A stretch of DNA of 21,702 nt from an uncultured Nitrospira sp. Its GTDB lineage: Bacteria; Nitrospirota; Nitrospiria; Nitrospirales; Nitrospiraceae. The DNA lies in assembly GCA_946479785.1 (NCBI GenBank), contig CAMLHQ010000056.1, positions 1-21,702 on the forward strand. The letters run 5' to 3'. The position numbers and the translations under genes were made by a program. The notes below the pieces were generated by a model that did no database searches, was not told the origin of the DNA, and saw only the letters and a list, made by a program, of their open reading frames with translations. Below, one piece after another: positions 7,469 through 15,092 of this stretch (within the stretch, counting starts at the first letter, position 1; the number at the start of each line of letters is the position of its first letter).

Positions 7469-8551
7469 ATGGTCGATACCGTAGCCGAGCAGATTGCGGC
7501 GCTGAAAGACGAGGATTGGGCCATTCGTGAGGAAGCGGCGATGGCATTGGGCACCTTTCGAGACCCACGGGCGGTGGTGCCGTTGGTCTCTCTCTTACGG
7601 GATGCCGATCGGGCGGTGCGTGAAGCCGCTATTGGAGCGCTGACGGCGATCGGCGAACCCTCTGTTCCGGTCCTTGGCCTCTGTCTTTCCGATCCACAAC
7701 CGGGAGTGCAGGAAGCGGCTTCTTCCGTTCTGGCGTCGATTGCCGATGAGCGGGTGTTGGCTCCGTTGATCACCGCGCTGGTGAATCGGGATTGGATCGT
7801 CCGCATGCATGCGGCGAAGGCATTGGGACGGATCAAAGATTTCCGCGCCATCGAGCCGTTGATTCCGCTGTTGCAAGACAAGGTCAAAGCGGTGCGGGAG
7901 GAAGCCACCGTCGCGTTGGCGGCGATCGGTGATGCGGCGCTTCCATCGCTGCTGGAGGCGTTGAAGCATTCCGAATGGCTGGTGCGGCTGCACGCAGTCG
8001 AAGCCTTGGGGAAAATGCGATCGCGTGTGGCGGTCGAGCCGCTACTGTCGGCACTGTTTAACGATCACGACCAAGCTGTTCGAGAAGATGTGGTTCGTGC
8101 GCTGGGTCAGGTCGGCGACGGCAAAGCGGTGGAATTTCTCGTAATCGTGATGAAGGAAGCGGGGCTACGGCCGCTTGCCGTTGAGGCTTTGGGGCAGATC
8201 GGTGACCGCCGAGCGGTGCCGGTATTGATCAACGTGCTGGAGGGTGTGGATCGACCGGAAGCCTCGCGCGTCGTCGCCGGCTGCGGCGACACGTGGGACG
8301 AAGAAATGGTGACGAAAGGCGCGGCGGTGCGGGCCTTAGGGACCATCGGCGATGATGCCGCGATTCCCTCATTGCTGAAGGCATTGGATCATACCGTGAC
8401 GCGTGCCGACGCCGCTGTGGCCTTGGTGAGATTCGGCTCGAAGGTGATCGCTCCGCTCCTGACGATCATGACGCAATCCTCCGATGAGAATGTGCGCTTT
8501 CATGTCAAAGAGACGCTCGCGAAAGTCGGTTGGCGGGCTGGACGTTTGTAG
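7469..8551 (+). CDS. HEAT-repeat protein 2 (PBS-lyase type)
   Basis: A 360-residue solenoid without signal peptide; AAGGAAGG 7 bases upstream fixes the start. About 11 HEAT repeats begin at once (KDEDWAIREEAAMALG) and continue to the C-terminus. Residues 229-258 form a shortened repeat, followed by a loop (about 259-280) with a single exposed-looking cysteine, Cys272 in VVAGCGD, then another repeat. The same order of short repeat, Cys loop, normal repeat and short repeat occurs in HEAT protein 1, so their C-terminal halves look directly related. It ends with LAKVGW, the shared cap. It is first in a four-gene plus-strand run, 20 bases before the next gene. Function unknown; probably a cytoplasmic scaffold. 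Confidence 0.9.
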   Translation: MVDTVAEQIAALKDEDWAIREEAAMALGTFRDPRAVVPLVSLLRDADRAVREAAIGALTAIGEPSVPVLGLCLSDPQPGVQEAASSVLASIADERVLAPLITALVNRDWIVRMHAAKALGRIKDFRAIEPLIPLLQDKVKAVREEATVALAAIGDAALPSLLEALKHSEWLVRLHAVEALGKMRSRVAVEPLLSALFNDHDQAVREDVVRALGQVGDGKAVEFLVIVMKEAGLRPLAVEALGQIGDRRAVPVLINVLEGVDRPEASRVVAGCGDTWDEEMVTKGAAVRALGTIGDDAAIPSLLKALDHTVTRADAAVALVRFGSKVIAPLLTIMTQSSDENVRFHVKETLAKVGWRAGRL

Positions 8552-8571
8552 CGCTCGAAACGGATGATTCT

Positions 8572-9669
8572 ATGTCGAAAGAAACGATCGAGACGCTCGT
8601 AACAGAGCTGGTCCATGAAGAGGACTGGCGGCGCATGCGGGCGACAGCCGCCTGTTTGTCCGGAGGGCCCAGAGCGGTGCAGGTGTTGGTCGAAGTGCTG
8701 CGCTCGGGGGGGTCCGATCTGAAACGAGAAGCCGCAGCGATGCTGGCGCGTATCAAGGATCCGCATGCGGGTGTCGCATTGGTCGGCTTGCTCGAAGACG
8801 GAGATGAAACGGTGCGGAAGTCCGGGGCGACGGCGTTGGAGCAGATGGCGGGCGTGCTCGATACCGAAACCGCATCGGCCTTGGTGGCGTTGTTGCCGAA
8901 GACGGAAGAGGGAGAGACGCGCCAGCTGGTGACCCATCTGGTCGGCGCCATTCCGACCGCGGTCATACCCCTCTGCGAGATGATGAAACACCCGGATCCG
9001 GAGGCGCAGATGACGGCCGCGGCCATGCTCGATCATTTGCTGGATCCGCGTTCGGTCGATGCATTTATCGACGCGATGGCTCGGCCTGCCGTGCGGGATA
9101 TGGCAGTCGGGACACTCAAGAAACTCGGCGCGATTCGAGAGCGTATCGATGACTCGTTCAACGCCTTGCGCGACGTGGAGGGGGCCAGCGAGCGGGAAGA
9201 AGCGCGCATGACTACGGTGATTAATCTGCTCGGTATCGGCCGTCCGAGCGTCGAGATCCTGATCGAGTACTTAGAAGACGACGATTGGCTCGTCCGGGAA
9301 GCGGCTGCGGATTTGCTGGGGAAAATCGCGGATGTGCGCGCCGTCGTACCATTGATGAAACGTTTGGAACAAGACAAGGACACGGGGGTGAAGGAACTCG
9401 CAATCAAGGCGCTCGGGTTGATCGGCGATGCCCGTCCCGCGCAGCTCTATCTCGAGGCAATTCCGATCCGGCCGCTACGTGTCTATGCGATGGAGGCATT
9501 GGCCAAAATCAAGGATGTCGAGGTCCTGCGTCCCCATAAGGAATTGTTTGACAGATTACGAACGGATCGGGATGGCTTGGTGGCCTACAATGCCGGGCTG
9601 ATTGCCGACAAGCTGGAGGCCATTGACAGCGCCCAAGCGATGGGCCAGGAAGGACATGGCGATGAGTGA
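8572..9669 (+). CDS. HEAT-repeat protein 3, the most divergent of the cluster
   Basis: A 365-residue protein starting at the ATG 8572 (an upstream in-frame ATG at 8530 lies inside the previous gene). No strong Shine-Dalgarno is visible, so translation may depend on coupling to the upstream gene. About 9-10 HEAT-like repeats can be traced, many weaker than in the paralogues (few VR or W anchors in the first half); the clearest is at about 230-262 (EDDDWLVREAAADLLG). A charged linker (residues about 190-215, REEAR) splits the array in two. It lacks the LGW cap of its paralogues and ends in a polar tail. Its last 8 bases overlap the next gene, which argues for a fixed production ratio with HEAT protein 4. 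Confidence 0.87.
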   Translation: MSKETIETLVTELVHEEDWRRMRATAACLSGGPRAVQVLVEVLRSGGSDLKREAAAMLARIKDPHAGVALVGLLEDGDETVRKSGATALEQMAGVLDTETASALVALLPKTEEGETRQLVTHLVGAIPTAVIPLCEMMKHPDPEAQMTAAAMLDHLLDPRSVDAFIDAMARPAVRDMAVGTLKKLGAIRERIDDSFNALRDVEGASEREEARMTTVINLLGIGRPSVEILIEYLEDDDWLVREAAADLLGKIADVRAVVPLMKRLEQDKDTGVKELAIKALGLIGDARPAQLYLEAIPIRPLRVYAMEALAKIKDVEVLRPHKELFDRLRTDRDGLVAYNAGLIADKLEAIDSAQAMGQEGHGDE

Positions 9670-10429
9670 CGAAGGACAGTCGGAACGGCTAGAACAATTG
9701 ATCGGCGCATTGCGCGACGACAACGAAGCGCTGCGCGACCACGCGATCGCCAGCCTCAGCCAATTGGGAGAAGAAGCAATCGGGCCGCTGATCGGATTGA
9801 TGGCCGACGAAGACGTATTGATCCGTGAAGCGGCGACGGTGGCGGTCGTCAGAATGGGGCCCTCGGTCGTGGATCGTTTGATCGAGGCAATCGAAGACGA
9901 TGATTGGGCCATCCGCGAACAAGCGGCGTCAGGCTTGGGGAAACTTAAAGATTCTCGCGGCGTCGAGCCGCTGGTCAAGGCGCTCAAAGACAAGGACGGA
10001 GCCGTGCGCACCGCCGCGGTCTGGGCGCTCGAGCGCATCGGCGATCCTCGAGCCGTGCCGGGGCTGGTCGAGGCATTGACCGACGGCACGGTGCGGGAAG
10101 ATGTGGCACGCGTACTGAAGAAGATTGGTGATACCCGGGCGGTGGACGCATTGATCGACGGGTTGCTGGGGAACAATTGGATGGTGCGGCGCCATGCCGC
10201 CGAGGCGTTGGGGAAGATCGGTGATATGCGCGGCATCGAGCCGCTGATCGAATCGCTGAGGGACGAAGATTGGCTGGTTCGTCGGAATGCAGCGGAATCG
10301 CTTGCGCGGCTCGGAGCCAAACAGGCCATCGATCCCTTGCTCCCCTTGCTTGAAGACGAGAACACCATGGTGCAAGAAACGGTGGAAGGCGTGCTGGCGA
10401 GTCTCGGATGGAAACAAGCGGCTCAGTAA
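9662..10429 (+). CDS. HEAT-repeat protein 4, most regular repeats
   Basis: A 255-residue solenoid. The ATG at 9662 is chosen because AGGAAGG lies about 8 bases upstream and the earlier in-frame ATG (9656) is too close; it overlaps the stop of HEAT protein 3. About eight near-ideal repeats fill the whole chain, with the full pattern W-x-VRR-x-AAEALGKIGD-x-R-GIEPLI seen twice. One repeat (TDGTVREDVARVLKKIGD) is shortened in its first helix, as in HEAT proteins 1 and 2. It ends with the LASLGW cap and six more residues. The first third resembles HEAT protein 2 (DWAIRE near the start of a repeat), which suggests duplication. Acidic, soluble, no signal peptide. Confidence 0.92.
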   Translation: MSDEGQSERLEQLIGALRDDNEALRDHAIASLSQLGEEAIGPLIGLMADEDVLIREAATVAVVRMGPSVVDRLIEAIEDDDWAIREQAASGLGKLKDSRGVEPLVKALKDKDGAVRTAAVWALERIGDPRAVPGLVEALTDGTVREDVARVLKKIGDTRAVDALIDGLLGNNWMVRRHAAEALGKIGDMRGIEPLIESLRDEDWLVRRNAAESLARLGAKQAIDPLLPLLEDENTMVQETVEGVLASLGWKQAAQ

Positions 10430-10460
10430 TCTATTTTTGGACGTAAAGGATACATTAATT

Positions 10461-11168
10461 ATGGCAGATGAAGCTCCGGTGAAACTCATTCAGATCGGGC
10501 CCAAAGGTGGGATGAAGAAAGATGGCTTCAACCTCGTGACCGAACGGGTGGTAGCCGTCAATCCTGAGGCCAAGCAGGTCGAAGTCGAACTGCTGGCGTA
10601 CGACGGCAAGACTGTCCTGCTTGATGTGGACGATGCGGCGCTCGAAGAACTCAAGCAGCTCAAGGTCGGGGACGGTGCCACGATTCGCGTGGTCGAAGAG
10701 GGCGGGAAGCGGATTGCCAAGAATTTCAGGATTCGCCCCAAAGATCCCAACGCGGCCAAGGCCGATGCCATGCTGCTCGATCTCAAAGATACCCATTGGC
10801 TCAATAGGAAATATGCGGCGGAAGTCCTGGGTGAATTGAAGGAACCCAGGGCCGTGCGTCCCCTGGTCGATGCCCTGGCGGACGAGGTCGGCGACGTCAG
10901 GCAGCGGGCCTACGATTCGTTGATCAAGATCGGCGGAGTGGCGGTTCCGACACTCGTGCCGTTGCTTGTCTCCGAGGAGGATGAACTGAGGCAATCGGCG
11001 ACGGAAATCATCAGAAAGATCGGCAAACCCGCCGTTGAGCCGCTTGCTACGGCATTGACGGAAGCCGATGACCGGTTGAAGACGCGCGTTCTGAAAGTCC
11101 TGGATCGGATGGGATATAAGCCGAAAGTCAAAGAAGCGGCCAAAACGGAAGTGCCCCGGCTCACATAG
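10461..11168 (+). CDS. Protein with N-terminal OB/S1-like domain and three or four HEAT repeats
   Basis: A 235-residue protein. AAAGGA at 10445-10450 precedes the ATG at 10461. Residues about 1-98 are a small beta domain (VVAVNPEAKQVEVELLAYDG, then VGDGATIRVVEEGGKR) that suggests an OB/S1-like barrel; this is a pattern-based guess. Residues about 104-220 hold three to four HEAT repeats (DTHWLNRKYAAEVLGEL, VRQRAYDSLIKIGG, LRQSATEIIRKIGK), ending with LDRMGY, a variant of the cluster's LGW cap, and a lysine-rich tail. It is last in the HEAT operon, 31 bases after HEAT protein 4, and converges with the ugd-like gene across 14 bases. The added domain may give the system a nucleic-acid or ligand-binding end; that is inference. 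Confidence 0.86.
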   Translation: MADEAPVKLIQIGPKGGMKKDGFNLVTERVVAVNPEAKQVEVELLAYDGKTVLLDVDDAALEELKQLKVGDGATIRVVEEGGKRIAKNFRIRPKDPNAAKADAMLLDLKDTHWLNRKYAAEVLGELKEPRAVRPLVDALADEVGDVRQRAYDSLIKIGGVAVPTLVPLLVSEEDELRQSATEIIRKIGKPAVEPLATALTEADDRLKTRVLKVLDRMGYKPKVKEAAKTEVPRLT

Positions 11169-11182
11169 CCAAGACAGGCTCT

Positions 11183-12499
11183 CTAATTCGGATCCTTGGT
11201 CGGACGTCCGACCGAGACGTGGCGAAAGCCGAATTGTGTAACCCGACTGGGTTCGTACACGTTGCGCAGATCGACCAGTATGGGCCGGCGCATCAACGAC
11301 TTCAGTTTGGTGAAGTCCAGGTTTCTGAATTCATTCCATTCCGTCACCAATACCAGCGCATCGGCGCCCTTTGCCGTCTCGTACGTATTCTGACAAGGGA
11401 TGATTCCGCCGAGAACGCGGGATGCCTCCTCGAGGGCGGCCGGGTCGTAGGCCCGAACAGTCGCACCTTGATCCATGAGTTCCTGCGCGATTGAGAGGGC
11501 CGGGGCCTCACGAAGGTCATTGGTATTGGGCTTGAACGACAAACCCAGGAGCCCCACCGTCGCTCCCCGTAATCCACCAAGCGCTTCTTTGATCTTTCCC
11601 ACCATGCGCCCACGTTGCTGTGCATTGACAGTGGCGGCGGCGCCGGCAATTTGCATGGGGTAGCCTGCGCTCTCGCCCATCTGAACGAGCGCAGCCAAGT
11701 CTTTTGGGAAGCACGATCCGCCGAATCCGGGACCGGCATGCAGGAACTTCGAGCCGATGCGCTGGTCCAAGCCCATGCCTTTCGCCACGGTTTGGACGTC
11801 GGCTCCGACCCGTTCGCAGAGCATGGCGATCTCGTTGATGAAGGAAATCTTTGTAGAGAGAAACGCATTTGACGCATATTTGATCATTTCTGCCGTTGGA
11901 AAATCCGTGACGACGAACGGGGTTTCAATGAGGTACAGGGGTCGGTAGAGATCTTTCATCACGGCATTGGCGCGCTCACTGTCCGAGCCGATCACGATGC
12001 GGTTGGGCCGCATGAAGTCTTCGATGGCGGAACCCTCCCGGAGAAACTCGGGGTTCGAGACGACATCGAAGGCGATTTTTTTGGACTGCGCAGAGGTAAT
12101 GACTTTCTGCAGCAGTGATCCGGTGCCTACCGGCACCGTCGACTTCGTGGCAATCACTTTATAGGAGGCCATCTTGCCGGCGATCCCGCGCCCGACTTCC
12201 TCGACGAAGGAGAGATCGGCGGAGCCGTCTTTCCTGGGCGGGGTCCCGACGGCGATAAAAATCACTTCGCCGTGATCGACAGCCCTCGTGAGTTCAGCGG
12301 TGAAGCTCAATCGGCCTTGGCTGATCCCCTTAGCGACAAGCTCGGTAAGCCCTGGCTCGTAGAACGGGACCTCGCCCTTCTCCAGCCGGGAGATCCGCTT
12401 TTCGTCGCTGTCCATACAAAGGACATTCACACCGAACTCGGCGAAGCAGGCTCCCGTCACCAGGCCAACGTAGCCGGTCCCGATCACACTAATCTGCAT
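11183..12499 (-). CDS. ugd: UDP-glucose 6-dehydrogenase
   Basis: A 438-residue protein of full family length. It oxidises UDP-glucose to UDP-glucuronate with two NAD+ for envelope or exopolysaccharide synthesis, in the cytoplasm. Seen: N-terminal Rossmann motif GTGYVGLVTG; FIAVGTPPRKDGSADLS; KSTVPVGTG; NPEFLREG (149-156), which contains the catalytic-region Glu; EMIKYASN with Lys207; and GFGGSCFPKD with the catalytic nucleophile Cys263. A good Shine-Dalgarno (AAGGAGG) stands about 10 bases before the ATG at 12497-12499. A related NDP-sugar dehydrogenase, for example GDP-mannose dehydrogenase, has the same motifs, but this length and sequence fit the UDP-glucose enzyme best. No glycosyltransferases lie beside it. 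Confidence 0.95.
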   Translation of the reverse strand: MQISVIGTGYVGLVTGACFAEFGVNVLCMDSDEKRISRLEKGEVPFYEPGLTELVAKGISQGRLSFTAELTRAVDHGEVIFIAVGTPPRKDGSADLSFVEEVGRGIAGKMASYKVIATKSTVPVGTGSLLQKVITSAQSKKIAFDVVSNPEFLREGSAIEDFMRPNRIVIGSDSERANAVMKDLYRPLYLIETPFVVTDFPTAEMIKYASNAFLSTKISFINEIAMLCERVGADVQTVAKGMGLDQRIGSKFLHAGPGFGGSCFPKDLAALVQMGESAGYPMQIAGAAATVNAQQRGRMVGKIKEALGGLRGATVGLLGLSFKPNTNDLREAPALSIAQELMDQGATVRAYDPAALEEASRVLGGIIPCQNTYETAKGADALVLVTEWNEFRNLDFTKLKSLMRRPILVDLRNVYEPSRVTQFGFRHVSVGRPTKDPN

Positions 12500-12538
12500 G
12501 AGCGAACAGCCTCCTTGAGCGGTAAAGAATCTGAGGGC

Positions 12539-12567
12539 AGTATATCGTTGAGCCTATGGTTGGACAA
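12539..12567 (-). promoter_or_regulatory. Promoter for the UDP-glucose dehydrogenase gene
   Basis: On the minus strand TTGTCC (complement of 12562-12567), a 17-base spacer and TATACT (complement of 12539-12544): four of six and five of six matches to sigma-70 consensus at optimal spacing, about 40 bases before the start codon. Confidence 0.62.
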
Positions 12568-12610
12568 CGAAGTTTCAATTAATGGATGCTGAAGTTTCCT
12601 CGACCTTACG

Positions 12611-12639
12611 TTGACAGGTTGTTGCAGCCTGGGTACTAT
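12611..12639 (+). promoter_or_regulatory. Strong promoter for the spermidine-synthase-like gene
   Basis: TTGACA (12611-12616), a perfect -35, then 17 bases and TACTAT (12634-12639), four of six -10 matches. Transcription would begin near 12646. This rules out the ATG at 12586 as the start of the downstream gene and supports 12712. It is back-to-back with the ugd promoter. Confidence 0.65.
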
Positions 12640-12711
12640 GAGCGCCCTTCGCAACATGATGTAGGTGACGGCCGATCAGACAGCCTTGATGTTGTATTCT
12701 CCTCTTCCTGC

Positions 12712-14277
12712 ATGAATCACGTCCACATGTCGATGCACCATCCCCGCTGGTTTCTTCTCCTGACGGCGTTCGTGACCGGCGCGATCGTCATGGCGTTGGA
12801 AATACTGGGCAGCCGGCTCCTAGCGCCGGTGTTCGGCAATTCGCTGTTCGTCTGGGGCGCTCTGATCGGCGTGATTCTCGCCGCGATGAGCAGTGGCTAC
12901 GCCTTCGGGGGTTGGATTTCCGATCGTCGTCCCGGAGGACAAGTACTAGCGGCACTTCTCCTCTTTTCCGGCGCCTGGACGTTTCTCATCGCATGGACCG
13001 GTCAGCCAATCCTGTTCAAGGTCGCCGGCGCCATCGAAGATCCTCGATGGGGGCCCTGCCTCGCGGCTGCGGTCTTACTTGCTCCGCCCGCATTCGGATT
13101 GAGCGGGGTGTTGCCGGCGATGTTGCGACTTGCCGTGTCGGATCTCGATTATCTGGGCCGCCATACCGGCCGCATGATTGCGCTGTCAACGGTGGGAAGT
13201 CTGGCGGGGACGTGGGGGACTGCATTTTTTTTCCTCTCATTGATCGGCAGCCAAGCGTTGGTCGGCTGGCTCGGTGCGATACAGGTCGTGTTGGGGTTCT
13301 GGTGGCTCCTCACAGGCACTGCGGCGAAGCGACTGACGGTCGCAATCCTGGCGGTGCTTATGGGGGGGCTCGCAATCGGCGCCTGGTTTCCTATTCAGAT
13401 GCTCAAGGCACCGGTCTATCAAGAGGACAGTCCCTATCAACAGGTCAGGATTCGCGACGACGATCTATTCCGCTATCTGGTGTTGGACCGCACCTTCCAC
13501 GCCGTCATGTGGAAAGCTGATCCGGTCACGTTGTTTCTTCCCTACAGCCAGCTCATGGTCTCCTCGCTCGTTTTGGTCTCTGAACCGAAGCGAGCGCTGA
13601 TTCTCGGCCATGGTGGAGGATCTTTTGCGAAATGGCTGGCCCGGTATTGGCCCGACCTGGAGCTTGATATAGTAGAGTTCGATCCGGTCGTCGTACGAAT
13701 GGCCGAAGAATTTTTTTCCTATCGTGCTCCTCCACAACATCATGTGTATGTGCGTGACGCCAGAGCCTTCCTGAACGGCACCACACAGAGGTACGACCTC
13801 ATTTGGGTAGATGCCTTTGCCCGCCACATGGTTCCGTTTCATCTAACAACAGAAGAATTTTTTTCTGAGCTGCGAACGCATCTGACCGCCAACGGTGTGC
13901 TTGTCGTCAATCTGGCCTCCTCCGGAAACAGCGGAGATCTCTTACGAGCCAATGCGGTAGTCCAGACGATGAGGCAATCGTTCCCGATCATCGACACGTA
14001 CGCGGTCAAAGGACCGTGGCCATCCAACACGAAAGCGGAAAACCTGCTCTTCTTTGCCGGCCAGCCTGTCGAACATCAAACCGAAACGGATTTCGCGACC
14101 AAAGTCGCACACATGGTCGAACAGCAACGCCTCCCCCCGGAAGCGCTCGCTTTGTTACACACGCGTCGGACGAAGCCATGGGAGCCTGGAGCAGTCCTTA
14201 CGGATGATTATGCCCCGTACGATCTCCTAATCGGTTCTGAAATCAAGGAAGATCGTCCCGAGGCAGTCGTTCATTAG
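12712..14277 (+). CDS. Membrane-fused spermidine-synthase-like protein
   Basis: A 521-residue protein if started at the ATG 12712, the first downstream of the promoter; ATGs at 12727 and 12733 are also possible and none has a clear ribosome-binding site. Residues about 15-240 hold seven hydrophobic helices with the signature ALEILGSRLLAPVFG near the first, typical of fused MFS-like/spermidine-synthase proteins. The cytoplasmic C-terminal part is a Rossmann domain: ALILGHGGGSFAKWL (SAM motif), DIVEFDPVVV with the acidic end of strand 2, RDARAFL, and YDLIWVDAF. The D-x-x-DP catalytic motif of true spermidine synthases is not present (VDAFARHMVP follows instead), so aminopropyl transfer is doubtful. 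It may bind SAM or decarboxylated SAM, or act as a methyltransferase-like enzyme. Substrate unknown. Confidence 0.85.
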   Translation: MNHVHMSMHHPRWFLLLTAFVTGAIVMALEILGSRLLAPVFGNSLFVWGALIGVILAAMSSGYAFGGWISDRRPGGQVLAALLLFSGAWTFLIAWTGQPILFKVAGAIEDPRWGPCLAAAVLLAPPAFGLSGVLPAMLRLAVSDLDYLGRHTGRMIALSTVGSLAGTWGTAFFFLSLIGSQALVGWLGAIQVVLGFWWLLTGTAAKRLTVAILAVLMGGLAIGAWFPIQMLKAPVYQEDSPYQQVRIRDDDLFRYLVLDRTFHAVMWKADPVTLFLPYSQLMVSSLVLVSEPKRALILGHGGGSFAKWLARYWPDLELDIVEFDPVVVRMAEEFFSYRAPPQHHVYVRDARAFLNGTTQRYDLIWVDAFARHMVPFHLTTEEFFSELRTHLTANGVLVVNLASSGNSGDLLRANAVVQTMRQSFPIIDTYAVKGPWPSNTKAENLLFFAGQPVEHQTETDFATKVAHMVEQQRLPPEALALLHTRRTKPWEPGAVLTDDYAPYDLLIGSEIKEDRPEAVVH

Positions 14278-14312
14278 CAAGATATTGAAAACACTGTGAT
14301 TGTCTTGTTGAT

Positions 14313-14342
14313 AACAGAGTGGATACATGGAATTTCTCTGTT
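14313..14342. terminator. Weak inverted repeat after the spermidine-synthase-like gene
   Basis: AACAGAG (14313-14319) and CTCTGTT (14336-14342) form a 7-bp stem with a 16-base AT-rich loop, followed by GTTT. It could act as a weak terminator; the stem is AT-rich and has no clear T-run. Confidence 0.22.
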
Positions 14343-14363
14343 GTTTCTGAAGAAATAACATTC

Positions 14364-14393
14364 TTGCTTCCGTTTTCCCCCCTATGTTATAAG
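14364..14393 (+). promoter_or_regulatory. Possible promoter for the cupredoxin gene
   Basis: TTGCTT (14364-14369), an 18-base spacer and TATAAG (14388-14393). The -10 is good (five of six) and the -35 weak. It would leave a leader of about 135 bases before the ATG, with a small GGTAGTTATTACC palindrome and a pyrimidine run just before the ribosome-binding site. I see no gene in 14278-14535. Confidence 0.38.
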
Positions 14394-14535
14394 GTTGCCT
14401 CCCAACGCGAGAACGGTCGTGAGATTACACATGAATCGGTTTATTAGTTGTTCGGAAGGGCCAAGGCTACCTGATCGTGGCGGTAGTTATTACCAACCTA
14501 ATCACATCTCTTCTTCTTTTTTAAGGAGGTAGGTC

Positions 14536-15015
14536 ATGGGCAAGACGATGTTAGGGGTCTTCTTCGGCCTCGTGATGGTCATTGCAGGCGCGTCCGCGGC
14601 GCTGGCGCACCAGGCCGGCGGAGTGGAAGTTGGGGACTTAGAGACCGGATCGGTGGTGGGTCAGCCGTTCAAGGAATTGGATGTGGACGCCGAATTATTC
14701 GCAATCGAGATCGGCAATCTCAAGACGTGGTATCCGCCCACGACGGCAATCGACTTCAAGGTGCGCGCCGGCCGCCCCGTTGTCATTAAGGTGACCAACA
14801 TGTCGACGGGCGAGCACGGCTTTTTGTTGACCGCAGAGGAAACGCAATCGGCTCCGACGGTGTTGAAAGCTCAGCTCGTCTTGAAGCCGGGCGAGACCAA
14901 GTATGTGGGTATTCCGACCAGTGACCTGTTTTATGCCACAACTGGGAACGTCTTGAAGTATCGCTGCCACCTTCATCCCGCTCACGTCGGTGGCAAGCTG
15001 ATCATGATCAAGTAG
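14536..15015 (+). CDS. Exported cupredoxin with a C-x2-H-x2-H copper-site motif
   Basis: A 159-residue protein with a very strong Shine-Dalgarno (AAGGAGGT, 5 bases before the ATG), implying high expression. The signal peptide is clear (hydrophobic 5-22, cleavage after ALA, residue 24). The C-terminal half is a cupredoxin: VIKVTNMSTGEHGF carries the first ligand candidate His94 with Glu93 beside it, then LKPGETKYV and the closing loop YRCHLHPAHVGG with Cys144, His147 and His150. Blue copper proteins usually have C-x(n)-H-x(n)-M; here the methionine is absent. The C-x2-HP spacing resembles nitrosocyanin of ammonia oxidisers, though nitrosocyanin uses Glu where this protein aligns His94. Probably a periplasmic electron carrier or copper sensor. 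It stands alone, ended by a hairpin. Confidence 0.9.
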   Translation: MGKTMLGVFFGLVMVIAGASAALAHQAGGVEVGDLETGSVVGQPFKELDVDAELFAIEIGNLKTWYPPTTAIDFKVRAGRPVVIKVTNMSTGEHGFLLTAEETQSAPTVLKAQLVLKPGETKYVGIPTSDLFYATTGNVLKYRCHLHPAHVGGKLIMIK

Positions 15016-15041
15016 CTCGATCATCAAAAAGTGACTTACCG

Positions 15042-15072
15042 ACGCCCTCGTCGCGTGAAGCGGCGGGGGCGT
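15042..15072. terminator. Bidirectional terminator between cupredoxin and 109-aa gene
   Basis: A 13-bp stem with two G-U pairs and a 5-base loop (GTGAA): arms 15042-15054 and 15060-15072. On the plus strand it is followed by TTGTCGTTT; on the minus strand a CTTTTT run comes some 14 bases after it. It lies 26 bases after the cupredoxin stop and 20 bases after the stop of the convergent gene. Confidence 0.6.
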
Positions 15073-15092
15073 TGTCGTTTGGACGACACTCC

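Noticed and set aside
4617..10429. Repeated DNA in the HEAT genes as a possible mobile or CRISPR-like repeat
   Set aside because: The similarity is at protein level with a roughly 90-base period set by the HEAT unit; the DNA copies vary throughout and there are no spacers or terminal repeats.
4617..11168. CpcE/CpcF-type phycobilin lyase function for the HEAT proteins
   Set aside because: The repeats are of that type, but no phycobiliprotein or bilin-synthesis gene is present; the motif is widespread in unrelated scaffolds.
12586..12711. Upstream start for the spermidine-synthase-like protein
   Set aside because: The -35/-10 pair at 12611-12639 lies inside this stretch, so it would not be in the mRNA; the added residues carry no membrane or domain signal.
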